A stretch of 64,000 nucleotides of DNA, from positions 10,292,001-10,356,000 of the forward strand of contig OX335655.1 in the NCBI GenBank assembly GCA_946894095.1, written 5' to 3'. Position 1 is the first letter of the stretch. Every line of letters starts with the position of its first letter. Origin of the DNA: Incurvaria masculella (taxonomy: Eukaryota; Arthropoda; Insecta; Lepidoptera; Incurvariidae). This document shows positions 1-9,955 of this stretch, piece by piece. Below the pieces are notes generated by a model that was not told where the DNA came from, did no database searches, and saw nothing but the letters and a program-made list of their open reading frames with translations. The translations under genes and the position numbers were made by a program.

Positions 1-72
1 GGACGGACGGACGGACAGCGGAGGCTTAGTAATAGGGTTCGCTTTTCACCCTTTGGGTACGGAACCCTAAAA
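1..72 (+). mobile_element. 3' end of a GTCY/GACG-microsatellite MITE, cut by the window edge
   Basis: The stretch starts in a GACG repeat and runs through a CAGCGGAGGCTTA block to the terminal GGTACGGAACCCTAAAAA. The same 3' end closes the complete copy at 1821-2117, so this is the right half of the same family. The family matches what is known as MITEs with hitchhiking (GTCY)n microsatellites in Lepidoptera (recognition from memory). Confidence 0.8.
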
Positions 73-185
73 ATTATCTACACATTCTTGTCAAAAGCAG
101 ATAAAAAATATATATAATGTAACGACTACCATTGAGAAACTTAAAGAACTTACACACTCTACAACTGAATAAAACAAAACACTAA

Positions 186-314
186 ACCAACACACGGAAG
201 CACTTCATAACCAACAGAGTGGTTGACGATTGGAACCCACTTCCAGAGGACATTATCAGTGCAAACAACACTAATCTATTTAAGAACCGTTTGGACGCTT
301 ATCTAAACAAATAA
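186..314 (+). pseudogene. C-terminal tail of a non-LTR retrotransposon reverse transcriptase
   Basis: This frame is open from 186 to a TAA at 312-314. It encodes a tail with the motif NRVVDDWNPLP, then a stretch ending NLFKNRLDAYL. The pattern V-x-x-WN-x-LP followed by F-K-x-x-L-D is typical of the extreme C-terminus of CR1/L2/Daphne-type LINE polyproteins. An in-frame stop lies just upstream at 183-185, and no catalytic motif is present, so this is a 5'-truncated dead copy. The AT-rich sequence to about 460 is probably its 3' UTR. The clade is uncertain. Confidence 0.6.
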
Positions 315-460
315 ATTTTTCACTTAGAACTGAAACCGATTAAGTAAAAAAAAAATAATTTGTTAATACAACAATGAACTATGTACTCGATTCAGACACA
401 TCAGCCTAGGCTGCCTGACTAATATAAAATAAATTAATAAATTACCTAAGTTAAAATAAT

Positions 461-1820
461 TGAAGGTAAATGTATAATTTTGATTTCACCCGAAACGATC
501 GCGGTAATGTGGATGAAATCCTAAAATAATAGTCGCTTCGGAAGAGCTTCAGTATGTAGGCACCGACCAAAAAACTTTTTAATTATGGGCTCAGAACTTT
601 TAGTCCAGGCCGCACGGCCCAAATCACTCCGGCCGCCGTCTAATTGATATTCTGTGATGACGCTTTCAGGGATTCCGCCTAATGTGTTTAAAAGGCAGGT
701 AGATATTCCGACTTTTTCAAACTTGGCTTTTAAAAGTTTTTCTGGGATTTGCTTATTCAATTAGCTGAGTCAGTGAAAGCTCGTTTCATTTCAATTTTGG
801 TACTTATCAGAGTAAATTAATTAGTTTCTTATATAGTGAATAGACATTCATATTGAAAAGCGTGTGTTCTAAACAGAACTTTTAAGACAGGTATTTTGAA
901 ATTTAGTTTATTTTACAATTTATTTCAGACTTTCTTTATTTTTCTATTTTACCACCCTTATTCATAACTAAGCATGACTTACCGATAAGCAGAATTTAAG
1001 TATATTCCATAGTACAAATGGTTTTTACCATCTGCTATTTAAGACTGAAGTCAACAGGGCTCTGAGATTTACAAATCTCTCTTTGTCCATCGGCCAAGGC
1101 ACAATGTTGTACGCCGACTGCGAGTAAAACTAACGAAATCGTCTTCCGAGCCCAACCAAAATTTATCATAGTCTAATCTTTAATCGTTAAAAAGATCAAA
1201 ACATCTGTCTTTTTAAAAAAAATACCGTAAAAAGACAACTTGTTCCAATGTTTACTGGCCAGTATTTACCACTCTAAATGTTAAAAATAAAATAAAAACA
1301 TACATACGTACGTTTTTAGAATTCAAAAGTTTAAAATAAAACGAATAAAATTTAGAGCATGTTAACAGTTATAGCCTTTGTATGGGGAATTTAAAGTAAC
1401 AACTGTTTTACCAATGCCAACCCATAAATGGTTGTGTTGCTACCTAGAGGATTGACTTTGGATTCAATGACAGCAAATGGCTGGATTTTATTTTATTAAA
1501 TGCCTTATTTTGTTTAAAACGTAAAGTTAATGTAATGTAAAATGTAAATGCACTAAAATGTTGTATGATAAACGTGTATAGCGTATATAAAACGAGAGAA
1601 GATACCATGATTCCAATAATAATTCCTATTGTCTATGATTGCCTAGGCAAGATGAGCCCAAGAAGAAAGTAGATCCACGTGTTATGCTATGCGTTATGTT
1701 ACGGAAACTATTTCGCTATCCAACACAAACCTTACCTAACCTAACTACATGTGTCCCAAGTTTTGAATGTAAGAAAATTATTCATTTCCAATGTTATCCT
1801 AAAACATCATCAATACAAAC
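461..1820. other. Unassigned AT-rich DNA
   Basis: No gene, RNA or repeat is recognised here. A 79-codon minus-strand ORF at 521-760 and a 90-codon plus-strand ORF from 1639 have no recognisable domain. The second runs into the MITE at 1821 and is probably chance. Confidence 0.5.
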
Positions 1821-2117
1821 AAGTGCGAGTCGGACTCGCACACGAAGGGTTCCGTACCATCGTAAAAATGTATTAAAAAAATCACGTTTTTTGTATGGGG
1901 ACCCCCTTTAATTTTAATTATTTCTTAATCCTACCTATTTGTTGTTATAGCGGCAAAATAAATACACACTCTGTGAAAATTTCAGCTGTCTATCTGTTAC
2001 GGTTACTGAGATACAGCCCTGTGACAGACGGACAGACGGACGGACGGACGGACGGACGGACAGCGGAGGCTTATTAATAGGGTTCCGTTTTCACCCTTTG
2101 GGTACGGAACCCTAAAA
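1821..2117 (+). mobile_element. Complete GTCY/GACG-microsatellite MITE
   Basis: The left end contains a perfect palindrome, GTGCGAGTCGGACTCGCAC (1823-1841), followed by GGGTTCCGTACC. The right end carries the inverse, GGTACGGAACCC, then A-rich sequence. Between them lies a GACA/GACG tandem repeat at about 2024-2064. It has no coding capacity. Related copies in this window are 1-72, 20498-20720, 23848-24233 and, inverted, 53351-53645. The architecture matches the lepidopteran MITEs with hitchhiking GTCY microsatellites. Confidence 0.85.
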
Positions 2118-3305
2118 AGATAATACTTTTTAACCCATGCCCACGGCATCCGTTTTGCAAAACATATGCCAGTGCCCGCTACTAGATCAAGGTTTCAATT
2201 GGGTTTTGGGTCCACAAATATACAACAAAGTTGATAAACTTTTTTTTTCTTTATTTAGAGCATCTTAACATGTAATGACACAAAAACAAGCATAGTAACA
2301 CAATAAAATACACAACAAGTCATTACACAACACCAGATGCCACAGAGTTCAAAAAATAGTTCAGTAATATAGCTGACAAAGTACCTAGGTGTCTATGTAT
2401 TTTTATTTTTTTCTTGTGCACTGAATAAAATACCTGCGATAACATGCAGAAAACATTAAGACTGCGATGTATTTGTATATGTAACCACTAAACATATAAG
2501 TATTCACATAAAGATTATATAGTATATTTATACATATTGTTATTATATTATTATTGATATATATCATATATTATATATATTATAACTTGAAAGGATCTGA
2601 ATACTTACGTGGAATGAATGTCGTAGTCATAAAACAATTTTTGCTTGCAATTAACTACGAAGAAATTAAAGCTTAGAGGGTTTTGTGAGTTTGTTTCATC
2701 TTTATTGCTATTCATACATGAGAAAATTATTTAGTTTTAGTTCTATATTCCTAAAAAAATAATCTTAAAAGTAACGATTAGATTCCATTACACTATCCTA
2801 ATGTGTCTAAATATAACATACAACTTAATTAACTTACAAGTAATTTTACTACTTTCTGTATTGGTACCAAATCTTTGGTATAGCATATTCTTTGTCATTC
2901 AGTAGTAAATTAAATCTTTTGTTAGAGTTTATTAGATTGCACCCAAGCATTTATAGTGACTGTGACTGAAATTTCCATTGAAATGGCGTATCGTAACAAA
3001 TCGAAACTTTTCGCTATGATTTATTTTATTCCTCAAGAATTGTTAACACCAAAAGTTGATTGTGTTGGCTCTCTATCGTTATCAAACGCAGGCGTGCCCT
3101 ATGAAATATAATTCGGCATTACTTTGCCGGAACAGTGGCTGGTGATTAGTTGTTGTATGTTAATGAAGCATTGTAATGAGTTCGAGGCTGGCAGAGGAAG
3201 GACAATGGAGGCCCACTGAAAACGTCGGCTTCGACAATACAATTTTCATTTCGCTTCATTTGCTTTGCGTTATCAAGTTAGGCCAGCCGCTCTGGCCGGG
3301 ATCAC
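2118..3305. other. Unassigned AT-rich DNA
   Basis: No gene is seen. The interval is strongly AT-rich, with a TA-rich low-complexity patch at about 2520-2590. The segment from 2240, with a T-rich start, could be an inverted LINE 3' end, but no family was recognised. Confidence 0.4.
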
Positions 3306-3530
3306 TACTTAAGAGCGCACTTCCCGACGTGACCAACTAATTGGCGGGCACGGCACAAAGTCGTGCTATTGCGCTCTGACACCGTCTCCGGTTCAAAGAT
3401 AAAGACACACTTCACGATGAGAGTATGCAACATGTCCACAAAGTGGCAATCCATATAGCGTCTATTTTGGGTAAATAAAAAAATATTTATTACAAAACGA
3501 CTCATAGCTAAAAGTAAATCGTGAACACTA
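3306..3530. repeat. Dispersed repeat A, left part (interrupted by a Helitron-like element)
   Basis: This segment aligns with 18371-18580: both share a GACGxGAC block, a CGTGCTATT block, an ATGCAAC(A/G)TGTCCA block and ACAAAACxACTxATAGCTAAAAG. The alignment resumes at 4662 after the inserted element. The class of the repeat is unknown and it has no protein coding capacity. Confidence 0.65.
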
Positions 3531-4661
3531 TAAATATTATAAAGGGGAAAGTTTGTAATAATGGATGGATGGATGGATGGATGGATGGATGGATGTTTGT
3601 TACTCTTTCACGTAAAAACTACTGAATGGATTCTAATGAAACTTTACAATAATATAGCTTATACATCAGAATAACACATAGGCTACAATTTATGTGCCCA
3701 TGGGCTTTAGAACTTTCACGGGGCTGCGAAAACGATGCCGGTAGCGATACTTCACACTAGGGGGAGAGGAGCCGGGGGCGGTGGCGGGGAGCGGCGGCGG
3801 GGGGAGGGCAGACGTCGTGACTGTTTGGTGTCCGTTTGGCGAATTTTCAAGGCACTAGCGATTTGTAAAACTTAGTACATGTACATTTAACTACCTGGGA
3901 ATTAGGATTGGCTAAATAGAATTCAGTTCCGCTTACGCTAAGATGGGGCTGTCATACAAACTGCAATGCTATGCACGGCTCGGCTTTGCGGCGGCAGCGC
4001 TTACTTTTACTGAAGTACGGCTTGGTATTTCTTGCAACTTTAGGACTACTTGGCATCACGCTAAATCGCCGGAGGAGCGACCAACAGAATAAAATCCTTG
4101 AGAACCAATTACTCGATTTAGATGTGCATTGTATCTACGTCTAGCCTGATTCTACTAAAAACTTATAGATTACATAATATAACGCTTCATTACCAGAAGG
4201 GTAAGTAGTGAGTCTTAAAGTCTTATAACATGCGAACCACTTACCTGATTTATATGCGTATTTTATCAATGTATAGCATCTCTGGGAGCAGTCAGGTTCG
4301 AGATGGGTTACTGTTTTCGATGTTGAGGCTGGCTGTGGGTTGGAGTCCACGCAAAACTTACCTACGTTACACGTTACTTACTAGGTAAGCAATGTAGCAG
4401 TGAAAGTGCAGAAAGGTTCTCGCGGCAAATGTTTTTTTTTTAAATAGCCACCAAACGTCAACGAAGCTCTAAATGGGAATTATTGGATGTTTCTCATTAA
4501 ATCATGCTATTTCGGCTCGAACGATCTTGATTAAATTTGGTACATGGATACATTGTCCTGGACCAGTTTGACCCTATTTTGGACCAGTCATGTGGGCTAC
4601 TTTTTATCCATGAGATAATTTAGCCGACACTAACCCGAGCGGAGCCGGGTACCGCAGCTAG
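3531..4661 (+). mobile_element. Helitron-like non-autonomous element, copy 1
   Basis: The element starts near TAAATATTATAAAGG, has an ATGG microsatellite (3561-3595, about 8.75 units), and ends with a CCCG-agcggagc-CGGG hairpin 10 bp before a terminal CTAG followed by host T. A 3' hairpin plus CTAG/CTRR and AT target are Helitron hallmarks, and the 5' part matches the common lepidopteran Helitron-like family. It has no RepHel ORF, so it is non-autonomous. A second copy at 43148-44284 differs at only about ten positions plus two microsatellite units. It contains a G-rich block (about 3755-3810) and a captured SINE head (4265-4390). The exact 5' boundary is uncertain by a few bases. Confidence 0.8.
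4265..4390 (+). repeat. 5S-derived SINE head embedded in the Helitron-like element
   Basis: The segment reads TAGCATCTCTGGGAGC, GAGATGGGTTACTGTTTTCGATGTTGAGGCTGGCTGTGG and then CTTACTTACTAGGTAAG (pieces, not contiguous). It aligns with the 5S-type SINE head and start of body at 32985-33112, which has GTTGAGAGAGGCTGGCCGTGG and CTTACTTACTAGGTGG. The same segment is in copy 2 (43890-44012), so it was captured before the copies separated. Confidence 0.6.
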
Positions 4662-4910
4662 TAGTAAATAAAAATCAAACAAAAACAAAATTGATTATTA
4701 TGAATCTTCATGGAACAAGGGCTCGGCTCATATTTTCTAGATAGGTTAGTTTTATTGTCGAGTAATCTATGTCCAGTCTTTCGGACCTTATAAATTGGAA
4801 ACCAACACAATTTTTCAATGCCACTGGTCATCAAGCTTCTAGTTCGAATAAATAAGACTGTTTTTAGTATAATTTTGGACGAGTATGCGCATGATCTTCG
4901 AAGTTTCATT
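4662..4910. repeat. Dispersed repeat A, right part
   Basis: Directly after the Helitron CTAG the sequence continues as AGTAAATAAAAATCAAACAA, with AAAATTGATTAT and CGAGTAATCTA blocks. This parallels 18576-18700 in the uninterrupted copy. Confidence 0.6.
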
Positions 4911-4945
4911 GTTGTAGTAGTTAATTGTGTTTGTTATCGCGATGT

Positions 4946-4946
<1 letters not shown>

Positions 4947-4976
<30 letters not shown>
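4947..4976. repeat. (TA)n microsatellite
   Basis: An uninterrupted TA dinucleotide run of roughly 30 bp. Confidence 0.9.
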
Positions 4977-4981
<5 letters not shown>

Positions 4982-5108
4982 CAAATAAATATTTATTTAA
5001 ACGAATTATTTTGTTTAAATGTTTGCCAAACATTTTTTGCAGAATTTTTTATTGCACTATGGAGTGCCAAAAAATTTGTTCGTGAAGTGAAGTGAGGGCT
5101 TTAGCAGT

Positions 5109-5315
5109 TTGGCATTCAAAATGGCGGTGGTCCTCCTCCTATTCTTATTTGAATCTCATTGTATTGCACGTCATGTGACCTTTGGAACGCAGCTCACGTT
5201 CTTTTGCGGACTACCCTCACCCATAGCTACAATATTCGTCAACGGCGGAAAACGTCAATATTACTGTTCCCTATTGACCGCCCCCGACACATGTGCCAGT
5301 ATACAACAATTTTGA
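5109..5315 (+). CDS. Small ORF with a signal-peptide-like N-terminus (uncertain)
   Basis: This 68-codon ORF has ATGs at 5109 and 5121. From the second, the product begins MAVVLLLFLFESHCIA, a hydrophobic stretch with a plausible signal-peptidase site, followed by about 48 residues with four more cysteines (positions near FFCGLP, YYCSLL, DTCASI). It ends in QQF and a TGA. No homology is recognised. There is no visible splice structure or codon signature to separate it from chance, and the neighbourhood is repeat-rich. It could be a small secreted peptide or a random ORF. I favour chance slightly. Confidence 0.2.
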   Translation: MAFKMAVVLLLFLFESHCIARHVTFGTQLTFFCGLPSPIATIFVNGGKRQYYCSLLTAPDTCASIQQF

Positions 5316-6660
5316 TAACATCCAATCAATACTAATTTCGATGTAATATGTGTAACCCTCGAGATTTTAAGTTAAAGATATTTATGATCGCTTCAATTTA
5401 TTCCGAGCAAACTTCGCGTTACACCTTATTGTCCCAACAACCAAGTTTACTTGCTGTCTAATTTCCTTTTTTTTAGTTTCTTCTTTCATAAATAAAACAA
5501 AATAATTCAGTCGCTTTGGTCTCAATCCATGCTATTAATTGCTGGCCTTTTTAATAATTCTAGGGAAGAAAAAGTTGGATTTAAGCGTTAAATTAGAAGC
5601 GTTTTTATATTAATTATTTATCTAGTGTCCTACGTGAATTGTATATAAAACCTTATTAATGTTCAATTTATTTGGTTGTTTGGATACTAAGAGTTCTTGT
5701 GTGGCGTCTGAGAAAGACGCAACATTACCAGAGATTGTCTTGTGGTGGATAGGAGAGATTTCATGGTGGGATCGAGTTGTGAGCTTTGAGGATGCTCGAA
5801 AATGAAGGGCTAAGGTAAACTAATCCAATACGTCGTCGCACATATGCGAACGTAGATTAATCGAAGAAAATACTTTTTACTAGGGCCTATAAGAGAAAAA
5901 AAAATTTTTCAAGAATTTTAATATGGACGGGACCTGCTTCAGCGTATTAGATAATCTTTTGAAGGAAGTTTTTTTAAGTATGGATTAGAGCAATTTTCTC
6001 AGCTAGCTGGCTAGACTAAAGCATAACATAGTTTGAGGTAGTGAACTATTTTTTAAATAAAATCTTTAATTCCCTAAATATAACAGATATTCCCCTGAAT
6101 TAATTACAATTAAGATTTGAAAAAAAAACATCATAATCAATTCGTAATTGGCGGGGTAATCGCGTAAGAAACATATGTACAAATAAAACATTCATTCGAA
6201 TTGAGAACCTCCTTTTTTTAAGGTTAACAAATACCATCGCATGTTCTTTGGTCCTTGGAACGAAGAATTATAGTTATTCTAGAACTCTTCCTCTGAGTGG
6301 GTCTTTTAGATATTATCAAGATCAGTAAATTCCGCATTAACACCGCTTAATGCAACTCTATTAAACAAATTTCATAAATGACCAAGTTAGAAATAACGTG
6401 TGTACGAATGTAATAAAATGATGCCTTTGATATTAATTTGGGATTAACAGCCCATAGCTACGCTATTAATTCGTTTTCGCTTAGTGTTCTTTCAGATTTT
6501 TTACTCTGTACTCGTCTCCTAAGGTTCGTAGCGTGACGTTCAGTAGCCTATAAACTTCCTCAAAAATTGGGCTATTGAATTCAAAAATATTTTTCTATAT
6601 TTAGTTCCGGGGATTTTCGCCCAAATTATAACTTTTCAGTTATTATTTAAATAGAACCAC
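5316..6660. other. Unassigned AT-rich DNA
   Basis: No gene is recognised. A short GAATTGAGAACCTCC motif at about 6199-6213 recurs at 29589-29606 and is the end of a dispersed lepidopteran repeat (from memory), so part of this interval is old transposon sequence. Confidence 0.4.
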
Positions 6661-6776
6661 CATTTTTTTATCTTAAAGAAAATAATTAAATCATACCATC
6701 GGCAGTAAAGAGGAGATGCTTTGATGGGCGACCGATGAAAACACAAAAAAAATCATCCCGCCACCTGGCCGCCCCC

Positions 6777-6841
6777 GCTTGCCGCCCCTGCTTGCCGCCC
6801 CCGCTTGCCGCCGCCGCTTGCCGCCCCCGCTTGCCGCCTCC
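6777..6841 (+). repeat. 13-bp GC-rich minisatellite
   Basis: Five head-to-tail units of GCTTGCCGCCCCC with single-base variants, exactly 65 bp. They sit in a GC-rich island in otherwise AT-rich DNA. ORFs on both strands through the repeat are low-complexity readings of it. Confidence 0.9.
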
Positions 6842-6849
6842 AGCGCCCC

Positions 6850-7400
6850 GACACAGAGGACCGAACTCTGCCCGCACTGATAGGATTCCCGGGCTCCTCA
6901 AATATTTACATTGTCCTCGCCGCCACCGACTGCACGCGAGGATACTGCGCTGTTTATCGTTACCTACGTGTGTAATAATTTTATATATCTTCAGTGAACG
7001 GGAAATATTTTAAAAGCGTTTATAGAATTTCTACGAGCAATAATTCGTGGTTGCCTGAGAGTTCTTTTTCGATGTTTCTACATATTTCCAAGCATAATTT
7101 GTTTACTTTTATGATAATTGCCTGTTTTCATTTTCACTTTCATCTTAGTTATATTGGTAATCTTTTATTAATCTACGTTTCACTCACTGCTGCAACATTA
7201 TAAATCGCATGTTGTGTTCACTAGTTGTAGAGTGTGTGTCCATACTATGTATCTGTTTGTTATTTTATTTTTACATGTTCTAACACATTACTCTGTAAGT
7301 GAACCTTTTAAATAAATAAATAAATATACTTTGTATGTGTATTATGCTGCATGGGTTAAGAAGGTAAAATAATGTTACTGCATTTGCTTCCCATGCATGT
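6850..7400. other. Unassigned DNA with an AAAT-tailed end
   Basis: No gene is seen. The AAATAAATAAATAAAT run at about 7310-7325 may be the 3' tail of an old LINE on the plus strand. Confidence 0.35.
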
Positions 7401-7449
7401 CGCGAGAGGCGACTAAGGGATCCATTGTTCGTGATTCAGATTATACGTA

Positions 7450-7700
7450 AAACCGTAGATCCCTTTCACTTACTAGGTGGTAGGGTTAAACCCGCCCAGG
7501 TTGGTACTTTCGGATTGAATGAACGATAATATAGAAGGGAAAATTAAAATAGTTCCTGTTCATACAGTTCAATGCACCGGCACAATATATTGAAGGTCCT
7601 GAAATAGTACCCAGTGTCCCGGTATGATGTGTGCAAGCCTGATATCACGACAGTAGGTGTGGTATTAGTCGCCCGGTCCGGTCATATAAAAAAGATCTTT
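7450..7700 (+). repeat. Degenerate SINE (shared 5S/tRNA-type body)
   Basis: CTTACTAGGTGGTAGGGTTAAACCCGCCCAGGTTGG (in pieces), then ATTGAATGAACGATAA, and a tail with ACGACAGTAGGTGTGGTATTAG and a T/A-rich end match the body and 3' tail of the SINE at 32941-33315. Many substitutions suggest it is old. The preceding GTCGCGAGAGGCGACTAAGGG block belongs to another common dispersed repeat. Confidence 0.65.
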
Positions 7701-8690
7701 AATGAATGCGTGGCAAAGGATCTTTTGAAATTATTTTGTAGTTAGTAAGTACGTGGGCGGTCCGATAATTACTTAGCCACACCGTCCGAAGGCGCCACTA
7801 TAACAAGAGACATTTATTATCGTGTAGTACATTCTCATAGACGGCTACTGTCAAAATTTCAGCCGAATCGGGCTCGTAGTTTTGTTTTGACCGCGGGTTA
7901 TGATTTTACGTGTTAACAAATTAGAAATGCTTACATATCTGCCTAAAAAATTATGTGACAATTATTTATTAGCATTTTGGCAATATAACTTAACTTTATA
8001 AGTGCATTTCCATATTTATATATCTGTATTAGTAAACAAGTCTCGTCACCAAGCCTAGTGATACCTTATATAAACATACTTCAAGTGCTTTTAGTTATAT
8101 TTATTATCATTCAAATGTAAAGCATGCCACCATTTTATCTATTTCAAGTAAAGTCTAGCAATCTTCTACAGAAAACCTATATCCACCAGCTGAATCAACG
8201 ATTTGTGTTAGTTTTAGAGTTTCAAGTGAGTGCCGCTCGCTGCGGCTGACTGCAGATTTAACAAGAGGCGACATTAAAGTTTTTACTAGTAACAATTCAC
8301 TTCCAAGCGGTTGCAGCCCTGAGGTATGTCCGCCGCATGAAGCAGCCCAACCCCTACCCCTCGTCCCCCTATCACCCTCTCTCTGAACATTTCCCACACC
8401 CGTCGTGCGTGGGGTGTGAGATTTTCAATGATTTCAAGGATCAGGCATTATTCAGCATGCAGCTACTTTTTCTGTTCAAGTTAAAATTCCTGTAATAACA
8501 TTCCAATTCCAGTTTACTTTTGTAAGAAACCATTGCTCTCTTAAGTATTAGAATACGGTAGCATTAAAAGGCATGATGTCATATGAACTTGTGCACGTGT
8601 GTGAACATGAGAATAAAACATATTTATATTTTGGCTCCCGGCGAAGTTTCCTATCGGTTGATTTTTTGATTTGATTATCCTTCTAAGAAA
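7701..8690. other. Unassigned DNA with a decayed dispersed repeat
   Basis: The phrase around 7855-7905 (TTTCAGCCGAATCGGGCTCGTAGTTTTG) is related to the Helitron-type remnants near 30300 and 34330. Nothing else is recognised. Confidence 0.35.
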
Positions 8691-8782
8691 TAAAAAAAGT
8701 AGAGCACTAACGGGGCGGGGATCGAACGCATCATCTCTGGCATGGAATACGATTCCCCGCACCCGTGAGCTACGAGACCATT
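8691..8782 (-). repeat. tRNA-derived SINE head or tRNA-like fragment
   Basis: On the minus strand it reads TGGTCTCGTAGCTCACGGG (box A-like) and, about 40 bp later, GCGTTCGATCC (box B-like). The T-arm and acceptor stem do not pair, so a functional tRNA is unlikely. It directly abuts a 5S-type head (8801-8932) on the same strand. Confidence 0.5.
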
Positions 8783-8800
8783 TAGGGGACATATTGTTTT

Positions 8801-8932
8801 ACCTGAAATCCGAACCAAGGCCAGTCTTAACGGTCGTACGTTCACCCATCCGATACTCGACCGCACCCAAAGTTGCTGAACGTCGACGATCGCAACCCAA
8901 GGCCTCACATCACTATGTTACCGGGGCTGATT
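8801..8932 (-). repeat. 5S-type SINE head, truncated
   Basis: The reverse complement carries GTTCAGCAACTTTGGGTGCGG and GGATGGGTGAACG, close to the 5S rRNA box A and box C regions. It is followed by the GACTGGCCTTGGTTCGGAT block seen in the full SINE at 32941. The usual body is missing and is replaced by the tRNA-like segment. Confidence 0.6.
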
Positions 8933-8975
8933 GCTGTGGTTTTAGCCATTTCAGTGCACTCCCGGATGAACTTTA

Positions 8976-9754
8976 AATCATAAAAAATAATGTTGTTTAA
9001 AAACACTGTTGCAGAAGCAGAGTTCCTACAAATAAAAAAAAAACGGCTTCGAATTCTAGTTGTGGGGTAAATATTACTTTAATCTACTTACCAGAGAGGA
9101 ACTTATTACATGGATTCGGAACCATGAAGTAACCTGCATTGGTAATAAGAGTGCTGATTTATGACTCAGACACATACTTAGTATAAGAAATATGGAGGTA
9201 GCCAACTGCTTACTCGTGGGACGATAAAATGAAAGTTTCTGTTCACTATACATATGTCCGTTACAGGAGTACAAGTGCAGGTCAGCCATAGGTCTTATAG
9301 ATTAATGGTTCTTCACGAAATTTTACTTTAAAGATTCGACAAGAGCACTAGAACGTATTGTTGTCTGGACAATCTCTTTTATTGCTCGTGGTCAGGTTTG
9401 GAATGCCCATTACATCGCTATGTTATGGGCATTTGGCCCATAACATATCAAATGATTTCGATTTATGAGACATCCATCACATTGACAGTTATAGGGGGAC
9501 ACAGCCATTGCTTCCTGGTTCACGAATTTGAGGCATTGCCAATTTCGTTGCTCCGCTGCCTTCCCGCCGCGGCGCCGCCAGCCCACCGTGGCCCGCCTCC
9601 ACCCTCGCCGCCGTGTCGCAGCGAGAGCGACGTCCGCCGCTGCAGCCAATGAGCCTGAAGCGAGAGTGACGTGTACCCCCATTACAAACGTTTTGCAACT
9701 CGAGCTCAAGAACCATCGAATTGCGATTCTGTCGTTGCAACTAACAAAAGTCTA
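8976..9754. other. Unassigned DNA with a GC-rich island at about 9530-9660
   Basis: The island is CpG-rich and gives overlapping ORFs on both strands (for example 9398-9652 plus and 9410-9709 minus), all low-complexity Ala/Arg/Pro readings. It could be host regulatory DNA. No promoter element is obvious. Confidence 0.35.
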
Positions 9755-9955
9755 ATGGGATTGATTGGATGAAACTATGGTTGAAGCGGCAATAAAAATT
9801 GTCCTTTTTTTCTATCCAGTTCGTTGTAGCCGTGCTCGTAAAGGTAAAATTCCATTCTTGGCTCCTGATTCTTTTGGGAATTTGGTGAATTCGGCTAATA
9901 TCACGACTGTAGTTGTGTGGTATTAGCCAATCATATCAGGTTCCATAAAAAAAGA
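9755..9955 (+). repeat. SINE, 3' half
   Basis: GGTTGAAGCGGCAATAAAAA, TCTATCCAGTTCGTTGTAGCC and GTGGTATTAGCCAATCATATCAGG match the central body and tail of the SINE at 32941-33315. The head is missing. Confidence 0.75.

Noticed and set aside
3561..3595. CRISPR-like or satellite array
   Set aside because: It is a simple ATGG tetranucleotide repeat that belongs to the Helitron-like element.
4141..4350. Helitron cargo gene (69-codon minus ORF, also at 43766-43975)
   Set aside because: The frame is the reverse reading of a captured SINE head, not a protein gene. It is identical in both copies because the copies are recent.
8691..8782. Functional tRNA gene
   Set aside because: Box A and B are recognisable, but the T-arm and acceptor stem do not pair. 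It behaves as a SINE head.
9410..9740. Overlapping ORFs on both strands in a GC-rich island
   Set aside because: All are low-complexity Ala/Arg/Pro readings of CpG-rich DNA with no domain. Several frames are open at once, as GC-rich DNA allows.
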